Source: GCA-002050365 sp038232235
GTDB lineage: Bacteria > Acidobacteriota > Blastocatellia > Pyrinomonadales > Pyrinomonadaceae
Assembly (NCBI GenBank): GCA_038232235.1
Contig: JBBSIE010000006.1
Span: 1-64,000, forward strand
DNA length: 64,000 nucleotides
Reading direction: 5' to 3'
The translations under genes and the position numbers were made by a program. Shown here one piece after another: positions 16,516-25,492 of the stretch. Position 1 is the first letter of the stretch; the number at the start of each line of letters is the position of its first letter. Under the pieces are notes generated by a model. The model saw nothing but the letters and a program-made list of their open reading frames with translations. It ran no database searches and was not told where the DNA came from.

Positions 16516-17829
16516 TTAAGGTTTCAGACGATAAAGCATACGCGGAAACGGAATCGTCTCGCGGACGTGTTCGATGCCGCACATCCACGCCGTCGCGCGT
16601 TCGATGCCCATTCCGAAACCGGCGTGCGGGACGGCTCCGAAGCGGCGTAAATCTAAATACCATTCAAAGGATTCTTTCGGTAAATTATGCGCTTCGATTT
16701 GTTCTTCCAAGAATTTCAAATCAAAGGCGCGTTCGCCGCCGCCGATGATTTCGCCATAGCCTTCGGGCGCGAGCAGGTCAACTCCTAACGCGAGTTCGGG
16801 GCGTTCTGCGTCGCGTTCAAAGTAGAATGCCTTAATTACGGCGGGGAAATGATGCACGAAAACGGGCGCGTCGAATTGTTTGGAAATATACGTTTCGTCC
16901 GGCGCGCCGAAATCGCCGCCCCATTCAAAATCGTTGTCGAGTTCGCCTTTTTGAAAACCTTCTTTTAATATTTTCACCGCATCATCATAATGAACGCGCG
17001 GAAAACCTTCATTCAAAATTGCTTCGAGTTTGGAAATATCTCTTTCTAAAACTTCCAACTCTTCGCGTCTGTCAGTTAAAACTCTTTCGACGATAAATTT
17101 AATTAATCCTTCGCCCAAGTTCATTACATCATCGAGTTGTGCATAAGCCATTTCCGGTTCAACCATCCAAAATTCGGTCAAATGACGGCGCGTTTTCGAT
17201 TTTTCGGCACGGAAAACCGGACCGAAGGCGTAACTTTTGCCGAATGCGGCAACAGTCGCTTCATTGTAAAGTTGTCCAGATTGCGTCAGATACGCTTTAT
17301 CGTCGTCAAAATAATCAACTTCAAAAAGTGTCGTCGTTCCTTCACACGCGGCAGGCGTAAAAATCGGTGTGTCGGCTAAAATAAAGCCGTTTTCATCGAA
17401 GAAATCGCGCGTCGCTTTGATAACAGTGTGGCGAACCTTCAAAATTGCGTGCTGCTTCTTTGAACGAATCCAAAGATGGCGATTATCCATCAAAAATTCC
17501 GTGCCGTGTTCTTTCGGCGTGATCGGATAGTCGCTCGCGTTTTGAATAACTTCCAAGCCGGTAACATCCAATTCAACGCCGATTGCCGAGCGCGTATCTT
17601 CTTTGACCTTGCCTTTGACAATTATCGAAGATTCCTGACCGAGAGATTTCGCATTTTCAAAAAGTTCCTCGTCGTTCGGTTTGAAAACGACGCATTGAAC
17701 AATTCCTGTTCCGTCCCGCAGTTGCAAAAACACGAGTTTTCCGCTCGAACGCGAGTTATAAAGCCAGCCTTTTAAGGTAATTTCTTCGCCGATATGATTT
17801 TTTAATTCGTTTATATATGTTTGATTCAT
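16516..17829 (-). CDS. asnS: Asparaginyl-tRNA synthetase
   Basis: 437 aa, class II aminoacyl-tRNA synthetase. The N-terminal OB-fold (KGWLYNSRSSGKLVFLQLRD) binds the anticodon. Motif 2 is FRAEKSKTRRHLTEFWMVEP and motif 3 is GFGMGIERATAW near the C-terminus. The internal GGGERAFDLK is usual for AsnRS. It charges tRNA-Asn directly. It is followed on the same strand by the degraded kinase fragment, with no functional partner visible. Confidence 0.93.
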   Translation of the reverse strand: MNQTYINELKNHIGEEITLKGWLYNSRSSGKLVFLQLRDGTGIVQCVVFKPNDEELFENAKSLGQESSIIVKGKVKEDTRSAIGVELDVTGLEVIQNASDYPITPKEHGTEFLMDNRHLWIRSKKQHAILKVRHTVIKATRDFFDENGFILADTPIFTPAACEGTTTLFEVDYFDDDKAYLTQSGQLYNEATVAAFGKSYAFGPVFRAEKSKTRRHLTEFWMVEPEMAYAQLDDVMNLGEGLIKFIVERVLTDRREELEVLERDISKLEAILNEGFPRVHYDDAVKILKEGFQKGELDNDFEWGGDFGAPDETYISKQFDAPVFVHHFPAVIKAFYFERDAERPELALGVDLLAPEGYGEIIGGGERAFDLKFLEEQIEAHNLPKESFEWYLDLRRFGAVPHAGFGMGIERATAWMCGIEHVRETIPFPRMLYRLKP

Positions 17830-17859
17830 AAAATATTTAAGTGCAGGGAAATGAAATTT

Positions 17860-18414
17860 TTAAGATATGTTCGATTTTTCCGTCAGTAAATTTAAGATAA
17901 CCAAAATAATCATTGGTTTCAAAATCGGTTTGCCGTCGGCAATAATCGTCAATTCATTTTTTGCAGCTTTAGTTAAAGGAATTTCATAAACACAATCGCA
18001 GGGATGACCATTATCTTTACTCATAATTTGAAATGTACGGTTTTTTCCGCTTAAATCTTCAAACGGGTAATCGAAAGGTATGAGATTTTCTCCATCATAT
18101 CTTTCTCCTTTTTCTTCATTAACTTCGGCAATTTCGCAGGTATAAAACGAAAAATCAAAACCTGTCTGGTTTATCAAGTCATTTCCGTATTTAGCTAATT
18201 CACGGGATGAAATTTTTGGATTTGATTGTTTTATACTTTCTAATTTCTTAGTAGCATCTGACGGCGTAATAATCGGTTTATTTTGAGATGCGAATTCATC
18301 GGCAGCTTTTTCATGATTTGTTATTTTCTGTGCAATAATAATTGTCTTTGTGTAACCGAATACCGCCAAAATAAAGACAAAATAAACTAAAAATAATAAT
18401 GCTTTTATTTTCAT
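17860..18414 (-). CDS. Hypothetical membrane-anchored protein
   Basis: 184 aa. ATG 18414 is preceded by GGGGAAA. Residues 6-28 are a hydrophobic helix, then a polar region with Cys pairs (FYTCEIAEV, PCDCVYEIP) and a C-terminal hydrophobic segment (LKPMIILVILNLL). It is probably anchored in the inner membrane with a periplasmic domain. I do not recognise it. It overlaps the upstream small frame by four bases (ATGA), which suggests translational coupling. Confidence 0.55.
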   Translation of the reverse strand: MKIKALLFLVYFVFILAVFGYTKTIIIAQKITNHEKAADEFASQNKPIITPSDATKKLESIKQSNPKISSRELAKYGNDLINQTGFDFSFYTCEIAEVNEEKGERYDGENLIPFDYPFEDLSGKNRTFQIMSKDNGHPCDCVYEIPLTKAAKNELTIIADGKPILKPMIILVILNLLTEKSNIS

Positions 18415-18608
18415 AAAGTTATTTTCCCCAAACGATGACGTTTACCGTAAACGTAACGCCGCCAAAAAAAAATTGAATGAATAATCGTGAAATAAGTAAA
18501 TGTCGTTATGATGTCAAAAAAAATTTCGGCAAAGCCAACCAATAAACTCACTAAATCGCCTGCACCGTTAAAAAGCGCGGAAGTTTCGGTCATTGAATTT
18601 ATCTTCAC
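18411..18608 (-). CDS. Small membrane protein, start uncertain
   Basis: 65 aa from GTG 18608, or 60 aa from ATG 18593. It is mostly one or two membrane helices (FAEIFFDIITTFTYFTIIHS) with a basic tail (RRYVYGKRHRLGK). Its stop overlaps the start of the following gene. Directly upstream, in the same frame, lies KKKLIGILTVVFAV followed by a TGA at about 18612, which looks like a lost N-terminus. So this may be the remainder of a longer protein. Confidence 0.4.
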   Translation of the reverse strand: MKINSMTETSALFNGAGDLVSLLVGFAEIFFDIITTFTYFTIIHSIFFWRRYVYGKRHRLGKITL

Positions 18609-18659
18609 GATTCACACTGCGAAAACTACTGTTAAAATTCCGATTAACTTCTTTTTCAG

Positions 18660-19721
18660 TTATTTCGATATGGAATTTTTCATCAATAAATCTAAAGCAA
18701 TAACTTGATTATTTAACTCTTTTGAAATTATCTTTTGCAAAGCGGGAAACATATTCAAATTTTCCGCCGCTTGAAGAACTATCCGAAACATCGGTTCGAT
18801 AAATTGTATAAAATATGTTTTGCCTCGATTTGTTGATTGGAACGAAAATGTACCGATGGCTTTTAAACCTCTTTGTACAGTCATCAAATCAAATTCGTAA
18901 TCGAAATCTGTTTCATCAATTGACTCCAAACCCAATTTTTCTCTTTCTCTCAAAAAAAGTTTCTTCTTTTCGTCCAGCCATTTTTTTTCAGGTGTTTGCA
19001 AAACTCTGTCCAGTAGAAACGAAACCAGATCATAACTTGCCGCGCCGATTCGCGCGTCTTGATGATCAATAATTCGCAGTTTTCCTTCGCTGTCAACCAT
19101 CAAATTAGCCGCGTGAAAATCCCGATGACACAGAACTTCTGCTCGTTGTTCCAGTTTGCAGGCGAGTTCGGAAAATTCCTGTTCTAAAGCCTTCTCATCT
19201 TTATCGGATAATTTTGATTTGCGAAATGTTTCAAAATAGTGTGTTTTGAAAAAATTCAATTCCCAAAGTAGTTTTTCTTCGTCAAATTTCAACCGTGAAG
19301 CGATGGAATTCAATTCAAATGCCTTCGGAGTCGCCGCCTGAATTTTGGCAATCAGCGCAATTGATTCATTTACTAATTCTTCGCGCTTTTCGGGATTTGA
19401 TTCTGATAAAAAATCGCGTAAAATCGTATCACCAAAATCTTCCTGAACGATCACGCCCAATGATTCGCTGAAATCGTAAATTTTCGCAACCGGCAAACTG
19501 CTCAACAGAAAAACATTCGTAACATCGAGATAACTTTGTTCGTTATCAATAAATGCTTCGGGATAAACGCACGCAATTGCCGTCGAATCATTCCAATTGA
19601 CGCGAAAATATTCTCTGACAGAAGCGTCAGGCGTTAAAATCAGAACTTCGGAATTCTTATTAACTAACTGTAAAAAACTATGCAATCTTTCAATGGCTAA
19701 ATCGGAAAATATGGCATTCAT
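18660..19721 (-). CDS. amgK: AmgK-like N-acetylmuramate/N-acetylglucosamine 1-kinase
   Basis: 353 aa from ATG 19721; a GTG two codons earlier is possible. It is an aminoglycoside-phosphotransferase-fold kinase. The nucleotide-loop motif DASVREYFR near residue 35 and HRDFHAANLMV with IDHQDARIGAASYDLVS, which carry the catalytic Asp and metal Asp, match AmgK. AmgK phosphorylates MurNAc and GlcNAc at the anomeric carbon. It lies 18 bp after a MurU-like uridylyltransferase gene, the arrangement seen in Pseudomonas. The assignment is by motif and context, since other sugar kinases share the fold. Confidence 0.72.
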   Translation of the reverse strand: MNAIFSDLAIERLHSFLQLVNKNSEVLILTPDASVREYFRVNWNDSTAIACVYPEAFIDNEQSYLDVTNVFLLSSLPVAKIYDFSESLGVIVQEDFGDTILRDFLSESNPEKREELVNESIALIAKIQAATPKAFELNSIASRLKFDEEKLLWELNFFKTHYFETFRKSKLSDKDEKALEQEFSELACKLEQRAEVLCHRDFHAANLMVDSEGKLRIIDHQDARIGAASYDLVSFLLDRVLQTPEKKWLDEKKKLFLREREKLGLESIDETDFDYEFDLMTVQRGLKAIGTFSFQSTNRGKTYFIQFIEPMFRIVLQAAENLNMFPALQKIISKELNNQVIALDLLMKNSISK

Positions 19722-19739
19722 AAGCACAAAAGAATTTTA

Positions 19740-20726
19740 TCATTGATTGAGAGGAACAACATAATTATCACCGCTTCTATAACCTTTCAAGGCTTTTTCG
19801 GGAATTTCTTCGCATTGAGAAAGCATTTCGGCGCGGACAATCGCCGCGTTTTCAAAAATTTCCCCTGCATTTATTTTTACGCCGTCAGCAATTATTGTGT
19901 TTGAAATTTTGGCATTATCACCGATAGAAACTTCATCCCAAATTACAGAGTTTTGCACTTTCGCACTTTTTGAAATCAAACAGTTCTCGCCTCTAAAAAC
20001 CTTCGCGCCGTACATCATCGCCAGACTTATTTCGAGATAACGCGGAATTGTCGAAAGTTCAAACCAACTGCCTTCGGCAATATGCGCGGCGATTTTTTCA
20101 CCGTTTTTTATTGCCGGATTGTAAAATGTCGGCACAATATCTGAATAAACGCCGTGCGGAATGTAATCGAAAATGCGCGGTTCGAGTATGTGAATGCCGG
20201 TGAACATCAAGGGATTTTGTATTTTAGTTTCTGAATTTTGCATTTTGTCTGGAAAATCACCGAATCCACGGATGAATTTATTTTCAACGAATACTTCGGT
20301 GAACCTTTCTCTTTTCGAGTTTTCCTTCAAAACCATTGTCGCCAACGCGCCGGTTTTTTTGTGTGTTTCGAGCGCGGCGGAAATATCTATATCGGTGATA
20401 ATTTTGCCGTTGACGATGAGAAATGTATCGTCTTCAAGCAGATGACGTGCATTGTCCAGTGCGCCGGCAGTTCCCAAAATATTCGGTTCTTCCAAAGTAT
20501 AATGAATTTTCACGCCGAAATCGCGCCCGTCGCCGAGTGCTTTTTTGACCGATTCGGGCTGGTGATGAAGATTGACGACGACTTCTTTGAAACCGAATTT
20601 AGCGACGTATTCGGCGACATAACCGACTAGCGGTTTGCCTAAGAAGGGAATCGCCGGTTTGGTGCGGTCAATTGTTAAAGGAAAAAGCCGCGTACCGAAA
20701 CCAGCGGCTAAAATCATTGCTTTCAT
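19740..20726 (-). CDS. murU: MurU-like sugar-1-phosphate nucleotidyltransferase
   Basis: 328 aa. The signature LAAGFGTRLFPLT and DRTKPAIPFLGKPL at the N-terminus, then LGTAGALDNA and FLIVNGKII, define the NTP-transferase fold. The C-terminal part has the repeating I-x-N/D patterns of a short beta-helix (AKVQNSVIWDEV, AKISNTIIADGV), so it is longer than Pseudomonas MurU. It lies directly before the AmgK-like gene and would turn MurNAc-1-P into UDP-MurNAc. Heptose-1-phosphate guanylyltransferase is an alternative for the pair. Confidence 0.65.
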   Translation of the reverse strand: MKAMILAAGFGTRLFPLTIDRTKPAIPFLGKPLVGYVAEYVAKFGFKEVVVNLHHQPESVKKALGDGRDFGVKIHYTLEEPNILGTAGALDNARHLLEDDTFLIVNGKIITDIDISAALETHKKTGALATMVLKENSKRERFTEVFVENKFIRGFGDFPDKMQNSETKIQNPLMFTGIHILEPRIFDYIPHGVYSDIVPTFYNPAIKNGEKIAAHIAEGSWFELSTIPRYLEISLAMMYGAKVFRGENCLISKSAKVQNSVIWDEVSIGDNAKISNTIIADGVKINAGEIFENAAIVRAEMLSQCEEIPEKALKGYRSGDNYVVPLNQ

Positions 20727-20839
20727 ATCTGATTTGTTGTTTTATTACGGCTAAATCGCTGCAATGTTAAAACTTACTTTTTTTAACTTTTAATTGCAAA
20801 CTTGCTAAAATCGCTTTTGCCGTTAAAATCGGTTGAGAG

Positions 20840-21586
20840 ATGTCAAATTCAGCCGCTGATAAAACTTACGCATTTTTTGAAACACAGCTTAACAAAAAAC
20901 TTGCCGTCCGATTGGTTGAGCAATCTGCAAGTTTTTTTCAGTTTCCGCCGCTTGAAATTGAAGATACCGCCTTAAATAATGAAGAACTCGATCTGTTGAA
21001 AAATATAATTGAATTTGAATGGCTTATTTTCACCGATGTTTTGGCGGTTGATTATTTTTTGCAGACATCAACAGAAAACGAATTGGATTTTTTTGAACTT
21101 GATGCTGTCCGTGTCTGCGCTTTTGGAGAAGTCGTCGCTGACAGATTGAGTTTCAATCAAGTTCACGCCGATGTTATTCCTAATGAAATAAACGCTCAAA
21201 CAGTTTTTTCGGCGATTAGTTTTTACGCCGGCGAAAATAATTTGAATAATTTGAAACTGCTATTAATTAAAGAAAAATCGGCGGATTTTGGCATTGTAAA
21301 CTTATTTAAAGAAACAAACGCCGAACTAATCGAATTGCCAATTTACAGGGCGCAAATTTCCGGCAAAAGTGAAACTATAAAATTAAAAACACTTCTTAAA
21401 AACGGCGCGATTGATGAATTTATCTTTTCCGCGCCGGAAGATTTAATCGCTCTGCGTCATTATTTCCCGGACGAAAATGAGTTAAAAACGATTTTTGAAG
21501 AAGTAAAAGCGTCGGCGATTGACGCGAATATTTATCAAAATTTGAAGGAAAACGAAATAAAGGCGCATTATTTTATTAGACAGTGA
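20840..21586 (+). CDS. hemD: Uroporphyrinogen-III synthase-like protein
   Basis: 248 aa, the usual length of HemD. It shows the bilobed pattern: EFEWLIFTDVLAVDYFL in the first lobe, RVCAFGEVVADRL, then LKLLLIKEKSADFGIVNLF and ELIELPIYRAQ, followed by GAIDEFIFSAPEDLIALR. HemD closes hydroxymethylbilane to uroporphyrinogen III in haem and cobalamin synthesis. The family is highly variable, so the call is moderate. No other hem gene is nearby. It begins a run of plus-strand genes. Confidence 0.6.
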   Translation: MSNSAADKTYAFFETQLNKKLAVRLVEQSASFFQFPPLEIEDTALNNEELDLLKNIIEFEWLIFTDVLAVDYFLQTSTENELDFFELDAVRVCAFGEVVADRLSFNQVHADVIPNEINAQTVFSAISFYAGENNLNNLKLLLIKEKSADFGIVNLFKETNAELIELPIYRAQISGKSETIKLKTLLKNGAIDEFIFSAPEDLIALRHYFPDENELKTIFEEVKASAIDANIYQNLKENEIKAHYFIRQ

Positions 21587-21622
21587 AGAACTTCGGCGGT
21601 AAAACTGTTAATCTTTTATTTG

Positions 21623-22507
21623 ATGAACGATACGAGCGTTATACTTTTTTTTATTGACGGTTTGGGAATCGGGCGGCGCGGTGAAAATAATCCGCTTTCT
21701 CTCATTAAAAATATTGAGCCGCTTGATAATTTTCAGGACGAAAAGCACAAAATTATTTTCGACGGCATTTTAGTCCCAACCGATCCGCGTTTGGGCATCG
21801 AAGGTCGCCCGCAAAGCGCGTCCGGGCAGACGACAATTTTAACCGGCATCAACGCGTCAAAGCATTTGGGTGTTCATAAACAAGGTTTTCCCAATCAAAT
21901 TCTGCGCGACGTGATCGCCGAAAATTCAATATTTCTGCAGTTGAAAAACTTGAAAATCGAGCCGAATGTTTTTGCGAACGCTTACACGCCGAAGTTTTTC
22001 AGCGAAACGCCGCGCTGGAAATCAGCGACGACGTGCGCGATGGAAGCGGCGGGAAATAGTTTTAGAAAACTGCCCGATTTATTCGGGCGCAAGGCTTTGT
22101 TTCACGATTTTACAAACCGGCATTTGATCGAACTCGGTTTTAATGCTCAGATTTTTTCGCCGTCGGAAGCGGGCGAAATTTTAGCCGAATTGTCGGCAAA
22201 TTATCGGTTCACGCTCTACGAATATTTTATCACAGACAAAATCGGACACGCGCAGGATTTTGCCAAAGCCGAAGAATATTTGCCGCCGCTCGCCGAATTT
22301 ATTAGGGAAACTTTGCAAAAAATTAATCTCGAAAAAACGACTTTTATCTTGACAAGCGACCACGGAAACATAGAAGATTTGTCCGTCCGTAATCACACTT
22401 TAAATGATGTTCCGACAACTATTTGGGGAAGAAAAAAACACGAAGCTGCAAAACTGATTAAAGATTTGTCACACATTACGCCGACAATTATAAATTTGTT
22501 GAGTTAG
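21623..22507 (+). CDS. Alkaline-phosphatase-superfamily metalloenzyme
   Basis: 294 aa from ATG 21623. VILFFIDGLGIGR gives the metal Asp, SASGQTTILTG the phosphorylated Ser/Thr site, and TSDHGNIED the C-terminal metal motif shared by phosphoglycerate mutase (GpmI/ApgM) and phosphopentomutase. The protein is shorter than GpmI (about 510 aa) and ApgM (about 400 aa). Its precise substrate cannot be stated. It lies 36 bp after the HemD-like gene and 40 bp before the transporter, likely one transcript. Confidence 0.75.
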   Translation: MNDTSVILFFIDGLGIGRRGENNPLSLIKNIEPLDNFQDEKHKIIFDGILVPTDPRLGIEGRPQSASGQTTILTGINASKHLGVHKQGFPNQILRDVIAENSIFLQLKNLKIEPNVFANAYTPKFFSETPRWKSATTCAMEAAGNSFRKLPDLFGRKALFHDFTNRHLIELGFNAQIFSPSEAGEILAELSANYRFTLYEYFITDKIGHAQDFAKAEEYLPPLAEFIRETLQKINLEKTTFILTSDHGNIEDLSVRNHTLNDVPTTIWGRKKHEAAKLIKDLSHITPTIINLLS

Positions 22508-22547
22508 TCTAAGCGCGAAAATTCTTTACGCGCTCCGAAAAAACTTT

Positions 22548-23912
22548 ATGAAATCAGAAAATATAAAAAATAACCGGAGCGAAATTTTCGGCTGGATAAC
22601 TTACGATTGGGCAAATTCCGTATTTTTTACAACGGTTGTCGGCGTTTTAATCGGGCAATATATTACGACGCTCGCTCAACAGGCGGTTGGGGAAAACGGT
22701 GTCGTTTTTAGTCTGGGTGATTACAATTTAGTTACCGCTAAATCATTGTTTCCGTATTCAGTCGGACTTTCCGTATTTTTGCAAATTTTCTTTTTGCCCG
22801 TGATGGGCGCGATTGCCGATTATACACATCTGAAAAAGACGTTTATGGCGTTTTTCTGTTATCTCGGCGCGTTTGCCTGCTGTCTTTTGTTTTTTATTCA
22901 GGGAAATTTGTATGTTCTCGGCTCGGTATTTTTTATCGTGTCGAATTTGAGCGCGGGTGCATCAATCGTTTTTTACAATTCTTTTCTGCCCGATATTACG
23001 ACTGAAGACAGACGCGATAAAGTTTCAAGTTGGGGATTTGCTGCCGGTTACGTCAGCGGCGCGTTGGTTTTATTTCTCAATCTCATTTTTTTGAATTACG
23101 CCGAATCGCTCGGTGTTTCAGTCGGAATGGCGGTTAGAATTTGTTTGTTGACGGCGGGAATTTGGTGGGCGGCGTTTGCTTTGATAACTTTCAAATATTT
23201 AAAAACTCGAAAACCGGATCGCGTCGCTCCCGAAGGAAAAAATCTTGTCGCGGCAGGTTTAGGAGAATTAGCAGAAACCTTCCGCGAATTATTTAAACTC
23301 AAACATACGCTGCTTTTTTTGATCGCTTATTTGCTTTACAACGACGGAATTCAAACCGTAATTACGAGTTCTTCGATTTTTATTTCGCAGGAGCTTTTTA
23401 TTGCTAAAGGTTTGGAAGTTGACAACACCGTTTTGATAATCGCGTTTCTCATCGCGCAAATCGTCGCCTTTATCGGCGCATTGGTTTTTGAGCGAATCGC
23501 GCATTATACTGATTCTAAGATTGCGATTATTATCTCGCTCGTTATATGGTCGGCGATTGTCATTTACGCTTACGGATTTCTCTACACGCTAACGCAGGCT
23601 TATATTATGAGCGGGTTGATCGGCTTTGTTTTGGGCGGTTCACAGGCACTTTCGCGCTCGCTGTTTTCCAAAATGATTCCGCGCGGCAGAGAATCCGCAT
23701 TTTTCGGGATTTACGAAATTTCCGAACGCGGCACAAGTTGGATTGGTCCCGTGGTTTTCGGATTTGTCGCGCAAATGACCGATTCATATCGTCCGGCAAT
23801 TCTCGCGCTGATCGTCTTTTTCGTCGTCGGCAGCATCATTTTACTTTTTACCGATACAACCCGTGCCATCCACGAATCGGGAAATTTAACCCCGCAAAAA
23901 TCCGAAGTTTGA
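22548..23912 (+). CDS. UMF1-family MFS transporter
   Basis: 454 aa with about 11-12 hydrophobic segments. The N-terminal FGWITYDWANSVFFTTVVG is the diagnostic start of UMF1/Atg22-like transporters, and DYTHLKKTFMAFFCYLGA and GASIVFYNSFLPDI follow. A central cytoplasmic loop (about residues 220-250) splits the two halves. In bacteria the substrate is unknown; yeast Atg22 exports amino acids from the vacuole. It ends the plus-strand group that begins with the HemD-like gene. Confidence 0.82.
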   Translation: MKSENIKNNRSEIFGWITYDWANSVFFTTVVGVLIGQYITTLAQQAVGENGVVFSLGDYNLVTAKSLFPYSVGLSVFLQIFFLPVMGAIADYTHLKKTFMAFFCYLGAFACCLLFFIQGNLYVLGSVFFIVSNLSAGASIVFYNSFLPDITTEDRRDKVSSWGFAAGYVSGALVLFLNLIFLNYAESLGVSVGMAVRICLLTAGIWWAAFALITFKYLKTRKPDRVAPEGKNLVAAGLGELAETFRELFKLKHTLLFLIAYLLYNDGIQTVITSSSIFISQELFIAKGLEVDNTVLIIAFLIAQIVAFIGALVFERIAHYTDSKIAIIISLVIWSAIVIYAYGFLYTLTQAYIMSGLIGFVLGGSQALSRSLFSKMIPRGRESAFFGIYEISERGTSWIGPVVFGFVAQMTDSYRPAILALIVFFVVGSIILLFTDTTRAIHESGNLTPQKSEV

Positions 23913-24011
23913 TAAGTTTAATTTGTCGCAAACTATAATTTGTCATCAAGGAAGAGATGGATATAATAAGAGATTGAGATATTTAAAAGACAAAAGTCAG
24001 ACAGAAAAAAA

Positions 24012-24563
24012 GTGATTGAATCAGCAGATAAAATTGTAACCATATTCGGCGGTTCGCGGTGCGGCGAAAAATCGCCTGAATATCAACAGGCGAAAGAACT
24101 CGGCGGACGACTAGCCGAAGCCGGTTTTACAATTTGCACGGGCGGATATTTGGGCGTGATGGAAGCGGCTTCGCGCGGTGCGCGGGAAAAAGGCGGGCGC
24201 GTTTTCGGAATTGTAATGAATCAATTTAAATCCGAACCGAATCGTTATTTGACCGACAAAGTTGCTACCAATCATTTTTACGGACGATTACAGAATTTGA
24301 TCGAACGCTCGGTCGGCTTTGTCGCCATTCGCGGCGGAATGGGAACGGTTACGGAAATTTCACTCGTCTGGAACAAACTGCAAACGGGCGTGATAAATAA
24401 GCGTCCACTGGTTCTTTTGGGCGAATGCTGGAAACCTGTGGTAGAAGCGTGGCAGAAAAATCTCGTCGTTAGCGAAACGGATGTTTCGTTTCTCGATTTT
24501 GCCGATAGTGCCGAAGAAGCTGCCCGAATCATTGTCGAAAAATCGAAAGGTGTAATCGTATGA
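24012..24563 (+). CDS. LOG-family protein (possible nucleotide monophosphate phosphoribohydrolase)
   Basis: 183 aa starting at GTG 24012. FGGSRCGE, then TGGYLGVMEAASRGA and RGGMGTVTEISLVW contain the PGGxGTxxE-type motif (here GGMGTVTE at 108-115), with the Arg and Glu used in catalysis. Lonely Guy enzymes release free cytokinin bases from nucleotides; in most bacteria the physiological role is unclear. The start overlaps no gene; the stop overlaps the next start by four bases, so the AIM24 gene is translationally coupled to it. Confidence 0.78.
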   Translation: MIESADKIVTIFGGSRCGEKSPEYQQAKELGGRLAEAGFTICTGGYLGVMEAASRGAREKGGRVFGIVMNQFKSEPNRYLTDKVATNHFYGRLQNLIERSVGFVAIRGGMGTVTEISLVWNKLQTGVINKRPLVLLGECWKPVVEAWQKNLVVSETDVSFLDFADSAEEAARIIVEKSKGVIV

Positions 24564-25438
24564 ATTGTCCGAGATGCAGCGCACAACTTTTAACGAACTC
24601 CCAATTTTGCGGCGGTTGCGGTTATCAAATGCAAAATCAATCACCTCAATCAAACTATCAGCAGCAATCTGCGGGACGCGAAGCGTTTAATTTTGATGCC
24701 GACAATCGCGGACAGGGAAGAGGTTATTCGTGGGAAATTCAACATCCCGGCTCATTTGCCTTGGCAATTGTAAATTTGCAAGCCGGACAATCAATTTCGG
24801 CGGAAGCCGGCGCGATGGTTTCGATGTCATCAAATATTGATCTGCAATCTGAATTAAAAGGGGGAGTTTTCGGCGCATTAAAACGCGCTGTCGGCGGTGA
24901 ATCGGCTTTTGTGTCAACATTTACGGCGCAAGGTGGAGCGGGCGAAGTTACACTTGCGCCCGGTGCGCCCGGCGATGTTGTCGGAATCGAGATGAGAAAT
25001 CAGACATTTATGGTGCAGTCGAGTTCATATCTCGCCGGCGATACGAGTTTGGTTGTTGATACAAAATTCGGCGGCGCGAAATCCTGGCTCGGCGGTGAAG
25101 GTTTGTTTTTGCTCCAAATTTCGGGAACCGGTCTTTTGCTGGTTTCTTCCTTCGGCGCGATTCACCGCAAAACTTTAAGACCGGGTGAACAATATGTTGT
25201 TGACACCGGACATCTCGTGGCGTGGGAAGCGCAAATGCAGTATCAAACACGAAAAGCTGCGAAAAGTGGATTTTTTAATAGTTTTTTGAGCGGCGAAGGT
25301 TTGGTGGCGGAGTTTTCAGGACCCGGAGAAATTCTTATTCAAACTCGAAATTTGCGAGCATTTGCCGGACTTATAAAACCCTTCTTCCCATCGCAAAACA
25401 GTGGGGGCGGGGGTTTTAATATTGATTTTGGAAGTTAG
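24560..25438 (+). CDS. AIM24/TIGR00266-family protein with N-terminal zinc ribbon
   Basis: 292 aa. Residues 1-22 hold a CPRC...CGGCGY zinc ribbon, followed by a Gln/Asn/Ser-rich linker. The main domain (from YSWEIQHPGSFALAIVNLQ) has the repeated Gly-rich strands of the AIM24 beta-roll: QSISAEAGAMVSMS, LAPGAPGDV, GEGLFLLQISGTG and LRPGEQYVVDTGHLVAW. It ends in a Gly-rich tail. Its role in bacteria is unknown. It follows the LOG gene with a four-base overlap. Confidence 0.82.
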   Translation: MNCPRCSAQLLTNSQFCGGCGYQMQNQSPQSNYQQQSAGREAFNFDADNRGQGRGYSWEIQHPGSFALAIVNLQAGQSISAEAGAMVSMSSNIDLQSELKGGVFGALKRAVGGESAFVSTFTAQGGAGEVTLAPGAPGDVVGIEMRNQTFMVQSSSYLAGDTSLVVDTKFGGAKSWLGGEGLFLLQISGTGLLLVSSFGAIHRKTLRPGEQYVVDTGHLVAWEAQMQYQTRKAAKSGFFNSFLSGEGLVAEFSGPGEILIQTRNLRAFAGLIKPFFPSQNSGGGGFNIDFGS

Positions 25439-25492
25439 AATAAATGTATCTTTCGTAATTTAAAAGCTGAAATTACTTGCGCCTTTAATAAA

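Noticed and set aside
16160..16519. Plus-strand open frame opposite the kinase fragment
   Set aside because: The minus strand carries a clear Walker A and family motifs; the plus frame has no recognisable features.
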